From contig DBXA01000178.1 of assembly GCA_002309235.1 (NCBI GenBank), positions 1 to 6,900 on the forward strand: a stretch of DNA of 6,900 bases, written 5' to 3'. The notes below the pieces were generated by a model. It had not been told where the DNA came from. It made no database searches and saw only the letters and a list, made by a program, of their open reading frames with translations. Shown here piece after piece: positions 1 to 6,618 of the stretch; position 1 is the first letter of the stretch; each line of letters starts with the position of its first letter. The translations under genes were made by a program, and so were the position numbers. Origin of the DNA: Christensenella sp. UBA1224. Its GTDB lineage: Bacteria; Bacillota; Clostridia; Christensenellales; Aristaeellaceae.

Positions 1-1517
1 GTGCCGCCGGTCTCGGTCAGACTGCGGGAGAGAATAAGGTTGCCGTTGTGCAGGTTCACATGGCCCGCACCGGCGCGGCCGGCATTGTGGCTGTCATATT
101 CGGTGTAATCGAACAGGCCTGCGTTCGCTACGTAGTTGACGGTAAAGACCGGCATCTGGTAGATCATGTCGCTTGAATAGAAGACGACGTTGTTCGAGGA
201 CGACACCGTGTCGTTCAAAGAACGGAGCATCACGCCGTTGTTATTCGTCAGCTGGCCGTTCCTGTACCATTTGCGCACGAGGTTGGAGATGTCGAATTCG
301 TACTTTTTGCCTGCCTGTGTCCCGCCGGAGACGGTGACGAGGTCCAGGACCCTGCTCTCATAAGAAGGCCTGTTATTATAAGTAATAGTCTGGGAAGACC
401 AGGAACCGGTCACTTCGTGGAGGCCTATGTTTACGGCGGACGCCTGGTACGCGCCAAGGGTCACGGTCAGGTATGCCTTCGTGATAGTGTTAGCCATGCG
501 GATCTGGGGGAGATCCTTATGCTTGATGTACGCATAGCAGATACCGTTGCTGCTGGCGGGGGAATTAGCTACCTTCATGGTGCTGGCCGTATGGGTGCGC
601 ACAGTATCCGGGGAATTAGAGGTGACGTAGTTATCCTCCATCAGGCTGCTTACCCGGGCGGAGCGGACCGTCGGGTCAAGGAGAACGGGGTATGCCGCGC
701 TTTCGAGGAAGGCGTCGTCACACTTTAGGACCATGACGGTGCGGCCGTTTTCTTTTGACAGGGACGTATCGACTTTACCTGAGTTTCCTTCCGCGTCCAT
801 CAGAAAGGCGGGCGGGAGTTCAAAAACGGGTTTCCCATCCCGCATGGCATAAACCGTACCGTCGGCATCCTGTTCCAGAAGAAGGCCTTCGGTCTCGAGC
901 CCGATCCTGAAGATCCGTAGGGCATTCTTGTCCTTCAGGATCATTTCATCCTTGAATTCGCTTCCGCGGATATGGCAAACGATATCGACGAATGGATACG
1001 CGTCCACGTAGCGTGCGGAGCTTTCAAAACCGGGGAGCGTGCTGCGTTTTACGTCTTCATCGTCGGTCTCAGGTATGGGGACGTCATCGATGGAGAGCGG
1101 GACCGGACCTGCGGCGAGGTACTGCCAGGCAATGGATGTGCCAGTGCCATCGGCGATGCTTACAGCCGGGGCAGCATCCGCGCTGCCGGCAAGACGGATC
1201 TTCCACGCTCCGTTTCTGCTTTCGTAGACGGTCCTGCCTTCCGCATCAGCCGGGACCAGGGTATTGTCGATATCCTGCCAATGACCGTCGGCATCTTTAA
1301 AATGCACGTTCTCAGGAAACAGGACTGCCTGGTATCGGTTACCGCCGAAGGCAAATACCTTTTTGCTTCCGGTACGTTCAGACACGATCTCTCCGCCGGG
1401 CATTTTGCTCGTCTTTTCACGGCCCCACTGAAGCATCGGGTCGTAGTTGCGGAGCAGTTTTCCGTTCAGGGATGCGCTGTTATCTTGCATGTTCGTGTTG
1501 TTGATAGTAGATGTCAT
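1..1517 (-). CDS. DNRLRE-domain RHS/YD-repeat-type giant protein, N-terminal part (3' end outside window)
   Basis: This frame is open for 505 codons from an ATG with a perfect AGGAGG 8 bases upstream, and it runs off the left edge without a stop. Residues about 50-90 (VHFKDADGHWQDIDNTL) match the N-terminal segment that precedes RHS proteins of Clostridia. Residues about 285-465 resemble a DNRLRE domain, with SWSSQTITYNNRP, a FDISNLVRKWY helix, NNNGVMLRS and a closing PVFTVNY strand. Residues 466-505 (GLFDYTEYDSHNAGRAGAGHV, then NLHNGNLILSRS) resemble the lead-in to YD repeats. Such proteins are usually well over 1000 residues, cell-surface or secreted, and often end in a variable toxin domain; that end is not visible here. 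The N-terminus is polar (MTSTINNTNMQDNSASLNGK) with no hydrophobic signal peptide, which is unusual for the family. It follows a decayed terminase fragment in the same orientation. The domain family is fairly sure; a toxin role is inference. Confidence 0.85.
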   Translation of the reverse strand, partial: MTSTINNTNMQDNSASLNGKLLRNYDPMLQWGREKTSKMPGGEIVSERTGSKKVFAFGGNRYQAVLFPENVHFKDADGHWQDIDNTLVPADAEGRTVYESRNGAWKIRLAGSADAAPAVSIADGTGTSIAWQYLAAGPVPLSIDDVPIPETDDEDVKRSTLPGFESSARYVDAYPFVDIVCHIRGSEFKDEMILKDKNALRIFRIGLETEGLLLEQDADGTVYAMRDGKPVFELPPAFLMDAEGNSGKVDTSLSKENGRTVMVLKCDDAFLESAAYPVLLDPTVRSARVSSLMEDNYVTSNSPDTVRTHTASTMKVANSPASSNGICYAYIKHKDLPQIRMANTITKAYLTVTLGAYQASAVNIGLHEVTGSWSSQTITYNNRPSYESRVLDLVTVSGGTQAGKKYEFDISNLVRKWYRNGQLTNNNGVMLRSLNDTVSSSNNVVFYSSDMIYQMPVFTVNYVANAGLFDYTEYDSHNAGRAGAGHVNLHNGNLILSRSLTETGG

Positions 1518-1525
1518 GTTATGAT

Positions 1526-1531
1526 CCTCCT
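1526..1531 (-). promoter_or_regulatory. Ribosome binding site of the RHS-type gene
   Basis: A perfect AGGAGG lies 8 bases before the ATG at 1517 on the minus strand. It fixes the start, so the lack of a signal peptide is not caused by a wrongly chosen start codon. The 60 bases between the pseudogene stop and this ATG show no convincing promoter or terminator. Confidence 0.8.
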
Positions 1532-1577
1532 GATTTCAATAGTTTTGTTATTTCAGAGCAAGACGACCCTTCTCGTT

Positions 1578-1816
1578 TTAAACGAAGGAGCCGTTACTCA
1601 TACTCTTCATTGCACGGTCGAGCGCTATGATAAGAGCGACTGCGCCGTCAACTTTTTTTTCGTGGATTCGTCTTTGTCGATCTTCATCTTCTCGGCGGGA
1701 TCTGTGCGTATGAGACGTTGTCCATGTTCTACCGAAGTACGGGAGCTCGGAGCAACGCTGACATTGGCCCTGGGCCTGTCCCGCATACGTAACAAGGCGG
1801 TTAACAGGTTGCTCAT
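1578..1816 (-). pseudogene. Decayed 3' fragment of a second large terminase gene
   Basis: Read on the minus strand, this stretch reproduces the last ~75 codons of the intact terL at 2195-3808, but only with frame changes. It starts near an MSN corresponding to TerL residues 453-455. It continues through a degenerate part to NMDNV, IRTDPAEKMKIDKDEST and VDGAVALIIALDRAM, and ends KSMSNGSFV followed by TAA. The intact protein has IDNVFIRTDPAGNLKIDKEKS and VDGAVALVMALDRALKNTNS. In the last 24 residues 16 are identical. Lesions are visible: a TAG at 1729-1731 where TerL has Trp479, a missing base just after the GTC valine codon, and a run of eight A (T8 at 1653-1660 on the plus strand) that adds two bases. 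The DNA is clearly diverged from the intact copy, so this is a remnant of a related phage, not a fresh duplication. Homology is strong for about 1578-1740 and weaker up to 1816. Confidence 0.82.
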
Positions 1817-1842
1817 ACATGAAGTAATACGTGGACAGAGTG

Positions 1843-2184
1843 TTAACACCCGCTCCCAGTCTTCTTATCATGACATGTTTTACAGAGCGGCTGCCAGTTG
1901 GCATGATCCCAGAACAGCCATTGATCCCCGCGGTGTGGGATGATATGGTCGACAACGGTTGCGGGGACGATCTTTCCTTCTGCCTGGCAGTTGATGCACA
2001 ACGGATGTTGTCTCAGGTATAGTGCCCGGGCCTTGCGCCACTGTGCATCATATCCCCGGGCATCTGCTCCTCCGCGCAGTCGGTCTCTGTTCCACATCAG
2101 GTGATCCTTACAGAATACTTGGCCCTGTTCACAGAAGCCCGGGCACCCGGGATAGCGGCAGGGCCTTTTCGGTTTTTGGGGCAT
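1843..2184 (-). CDS. HNH endonuclease, phage packaging type
   Basis: The 113-residue protein has the layout of small phage HNH nucleases found beside terminase genes (HK97 gp74-like). An N-terminal cysteine cluster (C9, C14, C18, C25, H28) probably binds zinc. A second zinc site is formed by C63-x2-C66 and C101-x2-C104. The HNH motif runs from VVDHIIPH (D79, H80, H84) through DHANWQPLC (N96) to CHDKKT (H105). Such proteins nick or cut DNA and in HK97-type phages work with the terminase during packaging. The start at 2184 is preferred over an in-frame ATG at 2292, because AGGAGG lies 6 bases upstream and the longer form would add 36 unlike residues lying inside terL. Position after terL is unusual; in many HK97-like phages it precedes terS. 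A homing-type role is an alternative. Confidence 0.88.
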   Translation of the reverse strand: MPQKPKRPCRYPGCPGFCEQGQVFCKDHLMWNRDRLRGGADARGYDAQWRKARALYLRQHPLCINCQAEGKIVPATVVDHIIPHRGDQWLFWDHANWQPLCKTCHDKKTGSGC

Positions 2185-2190
2185 ATCGAA

Positions 2191-2196
2191 CCTCCT
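2191..2196 (-). promoter_or_regulatory. Ribosome binding site of the HNH gene, overlapping the terL stop
   Basis: AGGAGG sits 6 bases before the ATG at 2184 and shares bases with the terL stop codon TAG (2197-2195). It decides the HNH start and suggests that ribosomes finishing terL can reinitiate on the HNH gene. Confidence 0.75.
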
Positions 2197-3808
2197 ACAA
2201 CACAAGCAGGCCTCTCTCGTCATAAACGGAGGAACCGCTGTTTGTGTTTTTAAGCGCCCGGTCGAGCGCCATAACAAGAGCGACTGCGCCATCGACTTTT
2301 TCCGTGGATTTCTCCTTATCGATCTTCAGGTTGCCGGCTGGATCAGTACGAATAAAGACGTTGTCGATGTTCCAACGCAGTACGGGATTTCGGTCATGCC
2401 TGAGGGATTTTTCAAGAACGAGCCGCATCAGGTCTTTCGTCGGATTGCTCATGTCCCGAAATCCCTGGCCGAAAGGAACCATCGTAAAGCCGTCGTCCTC
2501 CAGGGCTTGTACCATCATGCTGGCGTTCCACCGGTCGTATGCGATCTCACGGATATTGAAACGTTCACCTAGTTCCCGGATGAATTTCTCGATGAATCCA
2601 TAATGGACCACATTGCCCTCAGTGGTATTGATGAAACCTTCCTTTTCCCATACGTCGTACATAACGTGGTCGCGCCGCACACGCAGCTGTAGCGTGTCTT
2701 TCGGAAGCCAGAAGTACGGAAGGATACGGAAAGATCCATCTGCTTCTTCCGGCGGAAAAACAAGGACCAAAGCTGTCAGGTCGCTGGTGGAGGAGAGATC
2801 AAGCCCGGCATAACAGGGAAGGCCGATAAGGTCGTCGCTGCAGTATGTATCCCCGCAGGCATCCCACTTATCCATTGGCATCCAGCGTACGGAAGTGTTC
2901 GTCCACTGGCACAGGTGAAATTGCCGGAACTGGATCTCTTCGGCGGGGTTTTCTTTTGCGCTGCTGCATCGCTGTTCGTAGTATTCCAGGTCGACAGTTT
3001 TCCCGAGGGACGGATTCGCCTTTATCCATACCTGCGGATCAGTCCAATCAGCATCATCCGGGGCGCTGTAGACGACCGGGTAGAAAGTAGGATCGGCCTT
3101 CCGTCCCTGCAGGATATCCAGCGCTTTCTGATGGACCTCGAAGCAGATGCTCGTGCGGTCGGATCCTGCGGTAGTGATGACGAAGTTCAGGGGCTGTTTG
3201 CGGGCAGCGCCGGATCCCTGCGTCATTGTCTCATACAGTTTCCTGTTGCTCTGTCCGAGCAACTCGTCAAAGATACATGCGTGTACGTTGTATCCGTATT
3301 TGGACGCGACGTCGCTCGACAGTGCCTGGTAGATGCTCCGCGTGGGCATGTATACCAGGCGTTTCTGGGATTCTATGATCCGTATGCGTTCACTGAGAAA
3401 AGGGGACTGTATGACCATATCCCTTGCAACGTCAAATACGATGCTCGCCTGCTGGCGGTCGTTTGCGCATCCGTAGATCTCAGCGCCTTCTTCATGATCA
3501 GCACAGAGCATATATAGAGCCACAGCTGCAGCCAGTTCGCTCTTGCCGGCTTTCTTGCAGATCTCAACAAAGGCCGTGTTGAACTGCCGGTATCCGGTTG
3601 CCTTGATCGTCCCAAACACGTCACGTATGATCTGTTCCTGCCACGGAAAGAGGATAAACGGTTTCCCTGACCAGATACCTTTTGTATGTTTCAGTGACTG
3701 GATAAATGAAACAGCACGATCGGCTTTTTTCCTGTCATAATGACTGGTAGGCAGCATGAACCGGGTCGACTGGAATACAGGCTTCCTGGTATTATCAGAT
3801 TGCTTCAT
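2195..3808 (-). CDS. terL: Phage terminase large subunit (Terminase_1 family)
   Basis: This 537-residue protein is the packaging motor that pumps phage DNA into the prohead and cuts it. The N-terminal ATPase domain has a Walker A-like EICKKAGKSELAAA (residues 82-95, catalytic K89) and a Walker B CIFDEL (D181, E182). ITTAG at 211-215 fits the coupling motif after Walker B. The C-terminal RNase H-like nuclease domain shows its three acidic positions: AGLDLSSTSDLTAL (D337), EIAYDRWNA (D425) and KVDGAVALVMALDRA (D506). Length is normal for the family (500-580) and no frame break is seen, so it appears functional. The ATG at 3808 follows GAGG by 10 bases and lies 34 bases after the 117-residue gene. 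The expected next genes (portal, protease, capsid) are missing; the HNH gene and a decayed terL 3' end follow instead. Confidence 0.96.
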   Translation of the reverse strand: MKQSDNTRKPVFQSTRFMLPTSHYDRKKADRAVSFIQSLKHTKGIWSGKPFILFPWQEQIIRDVFGTIKATGYRQFNTAFVEICKKAGKSELAAAVALYMLCADHEEGAEIYGCANDRQQASIVFDVARDMVIQSPFLSERIRIIESQKRLVYMPTRSIYQALSSDVASKYGYNVHACIFDELLGQSNRKLYETMTQGSGAARKQPLNFVITTAGSDRTSICFEVHQKALDILQGRKADPTFYPVVYSAPDDADWTDPQVWIKANPSLGKTVDLEYYEQRCSSAKENPAEEIQFRQFHLCQWTNTSVRWMPMDKWDACGDTYCSDDLIGLPCYAGLDLSSTSDLTALVLVFPPEEADGSFRILPYFWLPKDTLQLRVRRDHVMYDVWEKEGFINTTEGNVVHYGFIEKFIRELGERFNIREIAYDRWNASMMVQALEDDGFTMVPFGQGFRDMSNPTKDLMRLVLEKSLRHDRNPVLRWNIDNVFIRTDPAGNLKIDKEKSTEKVDGAVALVMALDRALKNTNSGSSVYDERGLLVL

Positions 3809-3842
3809 GGATGGGTAACCTCATCTGGTGGCTATATCATTA

Positions 3843-4196
3843 TTATATTGAATCGCCTGATTCATGTACTGCTGACATCAATAAACGCTGCTCCAGAAGA
3901 CATCTGGCCAAAGGTGTCCAGCCATATTGCCTGGCATTCGATTGAAAGCGTGAAGCCAGGCTGTTGATCTGCCTGTCTATTCGAAGAAGAGCGTTCCATG
4001 CGGGGGATGGGTATTCCGTGTGCAAGGTTTCCTCATACAGGGGGCTGCTTTCGACACTCAGCTTGATCCAAAGATCGGCTTCCCTGCAGGCATTCAGCAG
4101 TTTTTGCCGGTTGAGGTCATCATCCAACTGTAGGGCCTGAAGATAATACAGGCCAATATCATAGAGTTCTGCGGCGTGATCGGATAAGCCGTTCAT
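3843..4196 (-). CDS. Small protein between terS and terL, P27-like C-terminal half
   Basis: This 117-residue protein overlaps the terS stop by one base (TAATG) and has AGGAGG 7 bases before its ATG inside the terS end, so it is probably translationally coupled to TerS. It is mostly helical, with no signal peptide or membrane segment. Residues 62-101 (YPSPAWNALLRIDRQINSLA, then SRFQ...YGWTPLARCLL) line up by eye with TerS residues 105-137 (PNPYIAIANQQMREIKSFAA, then EFGLTPSNRSAMI). This is the conserved P27 C-terminal signature: an N/S-P, a helix ending in a hydrophobic patch, then G-hydrophobic-TP-x-x-R. It lacks the basic N-terminal GRKPKPTALK segment. It could be a diverged second small-terminase-like subunit. 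The coding call is firm; the relationship is inferred from alignment by eye. Confidence 0.85.
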   Translation of the reverse strand: MNGLSDHAAELYDIGLYYLQALQLDDDLNRQKLLNACREADLWIKLSVESSPLYEETLHTEYPSPAWNALLRIDRQINSLASRFQSNARQYGWTPLARCLLEQRLLMSAVHESGDSI

Positions 4197-4720
4197 TACT
4201 GTTCCTCCTCGGCAAAATTGCTCCCGCCGACCACCTGCACGTCATCGTCGGAGACAAGGATTGCTTCCATAGGATCCCTGGTCTGTTTCATGGCGGTCAC
4301 GACATTTGCGATCATCGCAGACCGATTGGAAGGCGTCAGGCCGAATTCAGCGGCAAAAGACTTTATCTCACGCATCTGCTGGTTTGCTATGGCGATATAC
4401 GGATTAGGTCTGATCCGACCTTCACTGTCCTTGTATATGGAGCCGTGACGCGTGATCTCCTCCTGCGCTTCAAGCCAGCGGGCATAAGCTGTACAGTAGC
4501 CTTCAAACGGAACGGCATCTGCCGGAGTCAAAAGGCCCATCTGTGTCAGGATAGGAGCCAGGCGCTTCCATTCTTTCCGCGCTTCAGGAAGCAGGTGGTG
4601 GGGACATCGGATGACTCCGGCAGGCGGGACGGGCTCCAGGTCGTTCAGGGGACGCTTGCCGGGATTGCCTTCCAGACGTTTCAGCGCTGTCGGCTTCGGC
4701 TTGCGGCCTGTCTTAGCCAT
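4196..4720 (-). CDS. terS: Phage terminase small subunit, P27 family
   Basis: The 174-residue protein is a P27-type small terminase subunit, which recognises the packaging start site and loads the large subunit. It starts with the family's basic signature GRKPKPTALKRLEGNPGKRP (residues 5-24). This is followed by the PPAGVIRCPHHL linker, a helical core with WKRLAPILTQMGLLTPAD (51-68), and the C-terminal PNPYIAIANQQMREIKSFAA (105-124) and EFGLTPSNRS (125-134). The tail is acidic (SDDDVQV, EEEQ), as is common where TerS contacts TerL. A GGAGG lies 9 bases before the ATG. It stands 35 bases after the methyltransferase gene and overlaps the next gene by one base, so it belongs to the same transcription unit. 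Length is typical for the family. Confidence 0.94.
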   Translation of the reverse strand: MAKTGRKPKPTALKRLEGNPGKRPLNDLEPVPPAGVIRCPHHLLPEARKEWKRLAPILTQMGLLTPADAVPFEGYCTAYARWLEAQEEITRHGSIYKDSEGRIRPNPYIAIANQQMREIKSFAAEFGLTPSNRSAMIANVVTAMKQTRDPMEAILVSDDDVQVVGGSNFAEEEQ

Positions 4721-4755
4721 GGCACCACACCTCCCTTCCTGGGCGGCCTCCCTTC

Positions 4756-6045
4756 TTATGCCCCGGCAGGCATGCTTTTGATCACTTCATCGTATGGGAA
4801 CTTCTGTCCGTCCCTGATCACATATACATCAGGGGATGCATCCGGGAGGGAACGGTACCGCTGGACTGCCACATCGACATATTTCGGCTCCAGTTCCACT
4901 CCGAAGCATGTCCTGCCCAATTGCTCACAAGCGACCAGGGTGGAAGCGGATCCAAGGAATCCGTCCAGTACGATGCCGTTCGTTTGGGTGCATTGTTCGA
5001 TCAGGTATGCCATAAGGAGAACTGGCTTGCTCGAAGGATGGCCATATCCGTCCTCCCGGGCGTTTCTGATTCGATCGAACTCAAATACAGTTGTCTGCTT
5101 CTGGTCGCCGTACCACCTGTGACGGCCGTCTTTTCGCCACCCCCAGATGATCGGTTCGTGATTGTACTTCCAATCCGTCCTGGTCAGTACCAGGCGATCC
5201 TTTTTCCATACCAGTCCGGCTCCGACCTTGAACCCGGCGTCTTCATAGGCGTCATGGAATATCCGGGCTTTAGCCGTGGCATAGAAAACATAGATGGATG
5301 CGTCTGCAGCCATCGCTTCATGGAAACACCGGAAGGCCCGAAGCAGGAAATCATATCCGTCCTTATCGCCCAGGTTGTCGTTGGCGATCGTTCCCACTGA
5401 GCTCTCCAGACGGACAAGGTAAGGCGGATCCGTGCAGACCAGGTTGACTTTGGTGTCCCCGAGGAGCATCTCATATGTATCTAGCAGGGTAGAATCGCCG
5501 CAGATCACAGTATGGCGGCCAATATGCCAGATATCGCCTGAGCGGGAAAAGCAGGGCTTTTCAAGTTCCGCTTCGATATCAAAGTTGTCCTCTTTCACAT
5601 CCTTGTTGTGGACGTTGGAAAGGATATCGTCAACTTCGACCGCGTCGAATCCGGTGGAGTCAAGATCATAGCCATTTGTTTTGAGCTCGGACAAGAGGTC
5701 GGCCAGGGCAGCAGGTTCCCAGTCGCCTGTCGCTTTGTTCAGCACGACGTTGAGGGCTTTCTCGTCATCCGGGTTTTCGATATGCACCACGACGCACGTG
5801 ATCTCCTGTGCACCCTCCGCTTTCAGCACTTTGAAACGTTGATGCCCGCCAACGATGTTGCCGGTCGCCTCGTTCCATATGATCGGATCGACGTATCCGA
5901 AGTCATCCATGGACCTCTTGATCTTCTCATAGGCAGGATCTCCCGGTTTCAGGTCCTTACGGGGATTGTATTTTGCCGGTTTCAGCATGGAAACGGGCAC
6001 TTTTTTTATGTTCATTTCGGTATTTACGGGATTCGCAAAAGCCAT
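4756..6045 (-). CDS. ParB-like nuclease domain / site-specific DNA methyltransferase fusion
   Basis: The protein (429 residues from 6045) joins a ParB/Srx-type N-terminal domain to a DNA N4-cytosine/N6-adenine methyltransferase. In the first 100 residues, LKPAKYNPRKDL, SMDDFGYVDPIIWNE and NIVGGHQRFKVLKAEG are hallmark ParB-domain motifs. The catalytic motif IV TDPPYLV is at about 205-211. The AdoMet-binding motif follows at about 360-385 as VLDGFLGSASTLVACEQLG then FGVELEPKYV. Motif IV preceding motif I marks the beta-type order. The usual DPFxGSGST is here DGFLGSAST. Fusions of this type are common just before terS in Firmicutes prophages and probably modify phage DNA against host restriction; no restriction enzyme gene is adjacent. 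The ATG at 6045 is chosen because AAAGGA lies 9 bases upstream; an in-frame ATG at 6063 has no visible binding site and would add six residues. Confidence 0.93.
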   Translation of the reverse strand: MAFANPVNTEMNIKKVPVSMLKPAKYNPRKDLKPGDPAYEKIKRSMDDFGYVDPIIWNEATGNIVGGHQRFKVLKAEGAQEITCVVVHIENPDDEKALNVVLNKATGDWEPAALADLLSELKTNGYDLDSTGFDAVEVDDILSNVHNKDVKEDNFDIEAELEKPCFSRSGDIWHIGRHTVICGDSTLLDTYEMLLGDTKVNLVCTDPPYLVRLESSVGTIANDNLGDKDGYDFLLRAFRCFHEAMAADASIYVFYATAKARIFHDAYEDAGFKVGAGLVWKKDRLVLTRTDWKYNHEPIIWGWRKDGRHRWYGDQKQTTVFEFDRIRNAREDGYGHPSSKPVLLMAYLIEQCTQTNGIVLDGFLGSASTLVACEQLGRTCFGVELEPKYVDVAVQRYRSLPDASPDVYVIRDGQKFPYDEVIKSMPAGA

Positions 6046-6054
6046 GTCATTCAA

Positions 6055-6060
6055 TCCTTT
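6055..6060 (-). promoter_or_regulatory. Ribosome binding site deciding the methyltransferase start
   Basis: AAAGGA on the minus strand is 9 bases from the ATG at 6045. The upstream in-frame ATG at 6063 is preceded by CCCGATC with no purine-rich site, so 6045 is the better start. This site lies inside the coding stretch that the longer version would claim. Confidence 0.6.
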
Positions 6061-6337
6061 CATGATCGGGACAAATACACCGGGCAGTTTCCAAAAATCG
6101 CTCCTGTTTTGCGAAAAATCGTACGCGAGGGGGGCGCGGTCTCCAGGAATACACGCACAGCGATCCGACCCGCCCCTCCCTTATCGAAACCGACGCGCGT
6201 CCTTATCCCAAACTACGCATTCCCGTGTGCCCGGGAACTCGCCCATAGGGCAGGTGGGTTTTTCCGGCGGAAGGGCGGGCGGGGCACAGCGTTTCCCCGG
6301 GCCGCAGAGGCTGGTGTGCCCGGCGGGGCTTTCCCCG

Positions 6338-6355
6338 GGGCGGGCGGGAAAAGCC
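6338..6355 (+). repeat. 18-base direct repeat, copy 1
   Basis: GGGCGGGCGGGAAAAGCC occurs here and again, identically, at 6625-6642, 287 bases apart. A shorter related copy, GGGCGGGCGGGG, starts at 6273. Just before this copy is GGGGCTTTCCCC, which can fold imperfectly on the GGGAAAAGCC arm. Confidence 0.85.
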
Positions 6356-6383
6356 TACCTGCCCGGTATGCTTTCCGGGGCAA

Positions 6384-6411
6384 GGCCCGCCGGGGCGGTT
6401 ACCGCCGGGCC
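6384..6411. repeat. Bulged GC hairpin
   Basis: An inner stem GGCGG-TTA-CCGCC (6394-6406) is enclosed by an outer stem GGCCC (6384-6388) and GGGCC (6407-6411), with a five-base bulge on the left arm. No U-run follows on either strand, so it is not a typical terminator. Confidence 0.5.
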
Positions 6412-6427
6412 CAGCCCAAACGGCCCG

Positions 6428-6444
6428 CCGGGAGACCTTCCCGG
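6428..6444. repeat. Small perfect hairpin
   Basis: CCGGGA (6428-6433) pairs perfectly with TCCCGG (6439-6444) around a five-base loop. It is one of several closely spaced palindromes in the GC-rich spacer and has no U-tract. Confidence 0.5.
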
Positions 6445-6497
6445 GCAAGGCACAGGAGGCTTTTTGCCCAGGCCGAGGCCGGGTCGGCCGGGCTTCC

Positions 6498-6505
6498 TAT
6501 ATAAG
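6498..6505 (+). promoter_or_regulatory. Possible -10-like element (weak)
   Basis: TATATAAG is the only AT-rich hexamer-like sequence in several hundred bases of GC-rich DNA and lies about 160 bases before the amidoligase start. No -35 match is found at the right distance, so this is only a candidate. Confidence 0.2.
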
Positions 6506-6618
6506 GCCGGACGCGGCCCGGACGTATCCTGAACGACGCAAAAACTACGCCGTTTCTTATCTGGACTTTCCGGCCCGGCGGAGTGATGAATGTGCCTGCC
6601 GGGCGGGCAAGCCCCGCC

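Noticed and set aside
1518..1577. Possible promoter for the RHS-type gene (TTGCTC, then TGAAAT after 17 bases)
   Set aside because: Both elements match the consensus poorly, and the distance to the start leaves almost no leader.
1653..1660. T8/A8 run as a programmed frameshift site
   Set aside because: Other lesions (a stop codon and a lost base) lie in the same fragment, and there is no upstream intact gene to shift from. Decay explains it better.
972..1943. Long plus-strand open frame of 323 codons
   Set aside because: It runs antisense across the RHS-type gene, the terL relic and the end of the HNH gene, has no ribosome binding site and resembles nothing. It is a shadow of the minus-strand genes.
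1578..1955. Minus-strand open frame of 125 codons taken as an intact gene
   Set aside because: Only its last part matches TerL. Its first part reads the HNH gene in the wrong frame. The terL similarity switches frames, so it is a relic and not a gene.
2184..2292. Longer HNH protein starting at 2292
   Set aside because: The extra 36 residues lie in terL coding sequence, are unlike HNH proteins, and the start at 2184 has a clear AGGAGG.
2915..3517. Plus-strand open frame of 200 codons inside terL
   Set aside because: It is antisense to a well-supported terminase gene with intact motifs and shows no family features of its own.
5608..6504. Plus-strand open frame of 298 codons
   Set aside because: It is antisense to the methyltransferase and continues only because GC-rich DNA has few stops. 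Its second half is low-complexity Arg/Gly/Ala/Pro.
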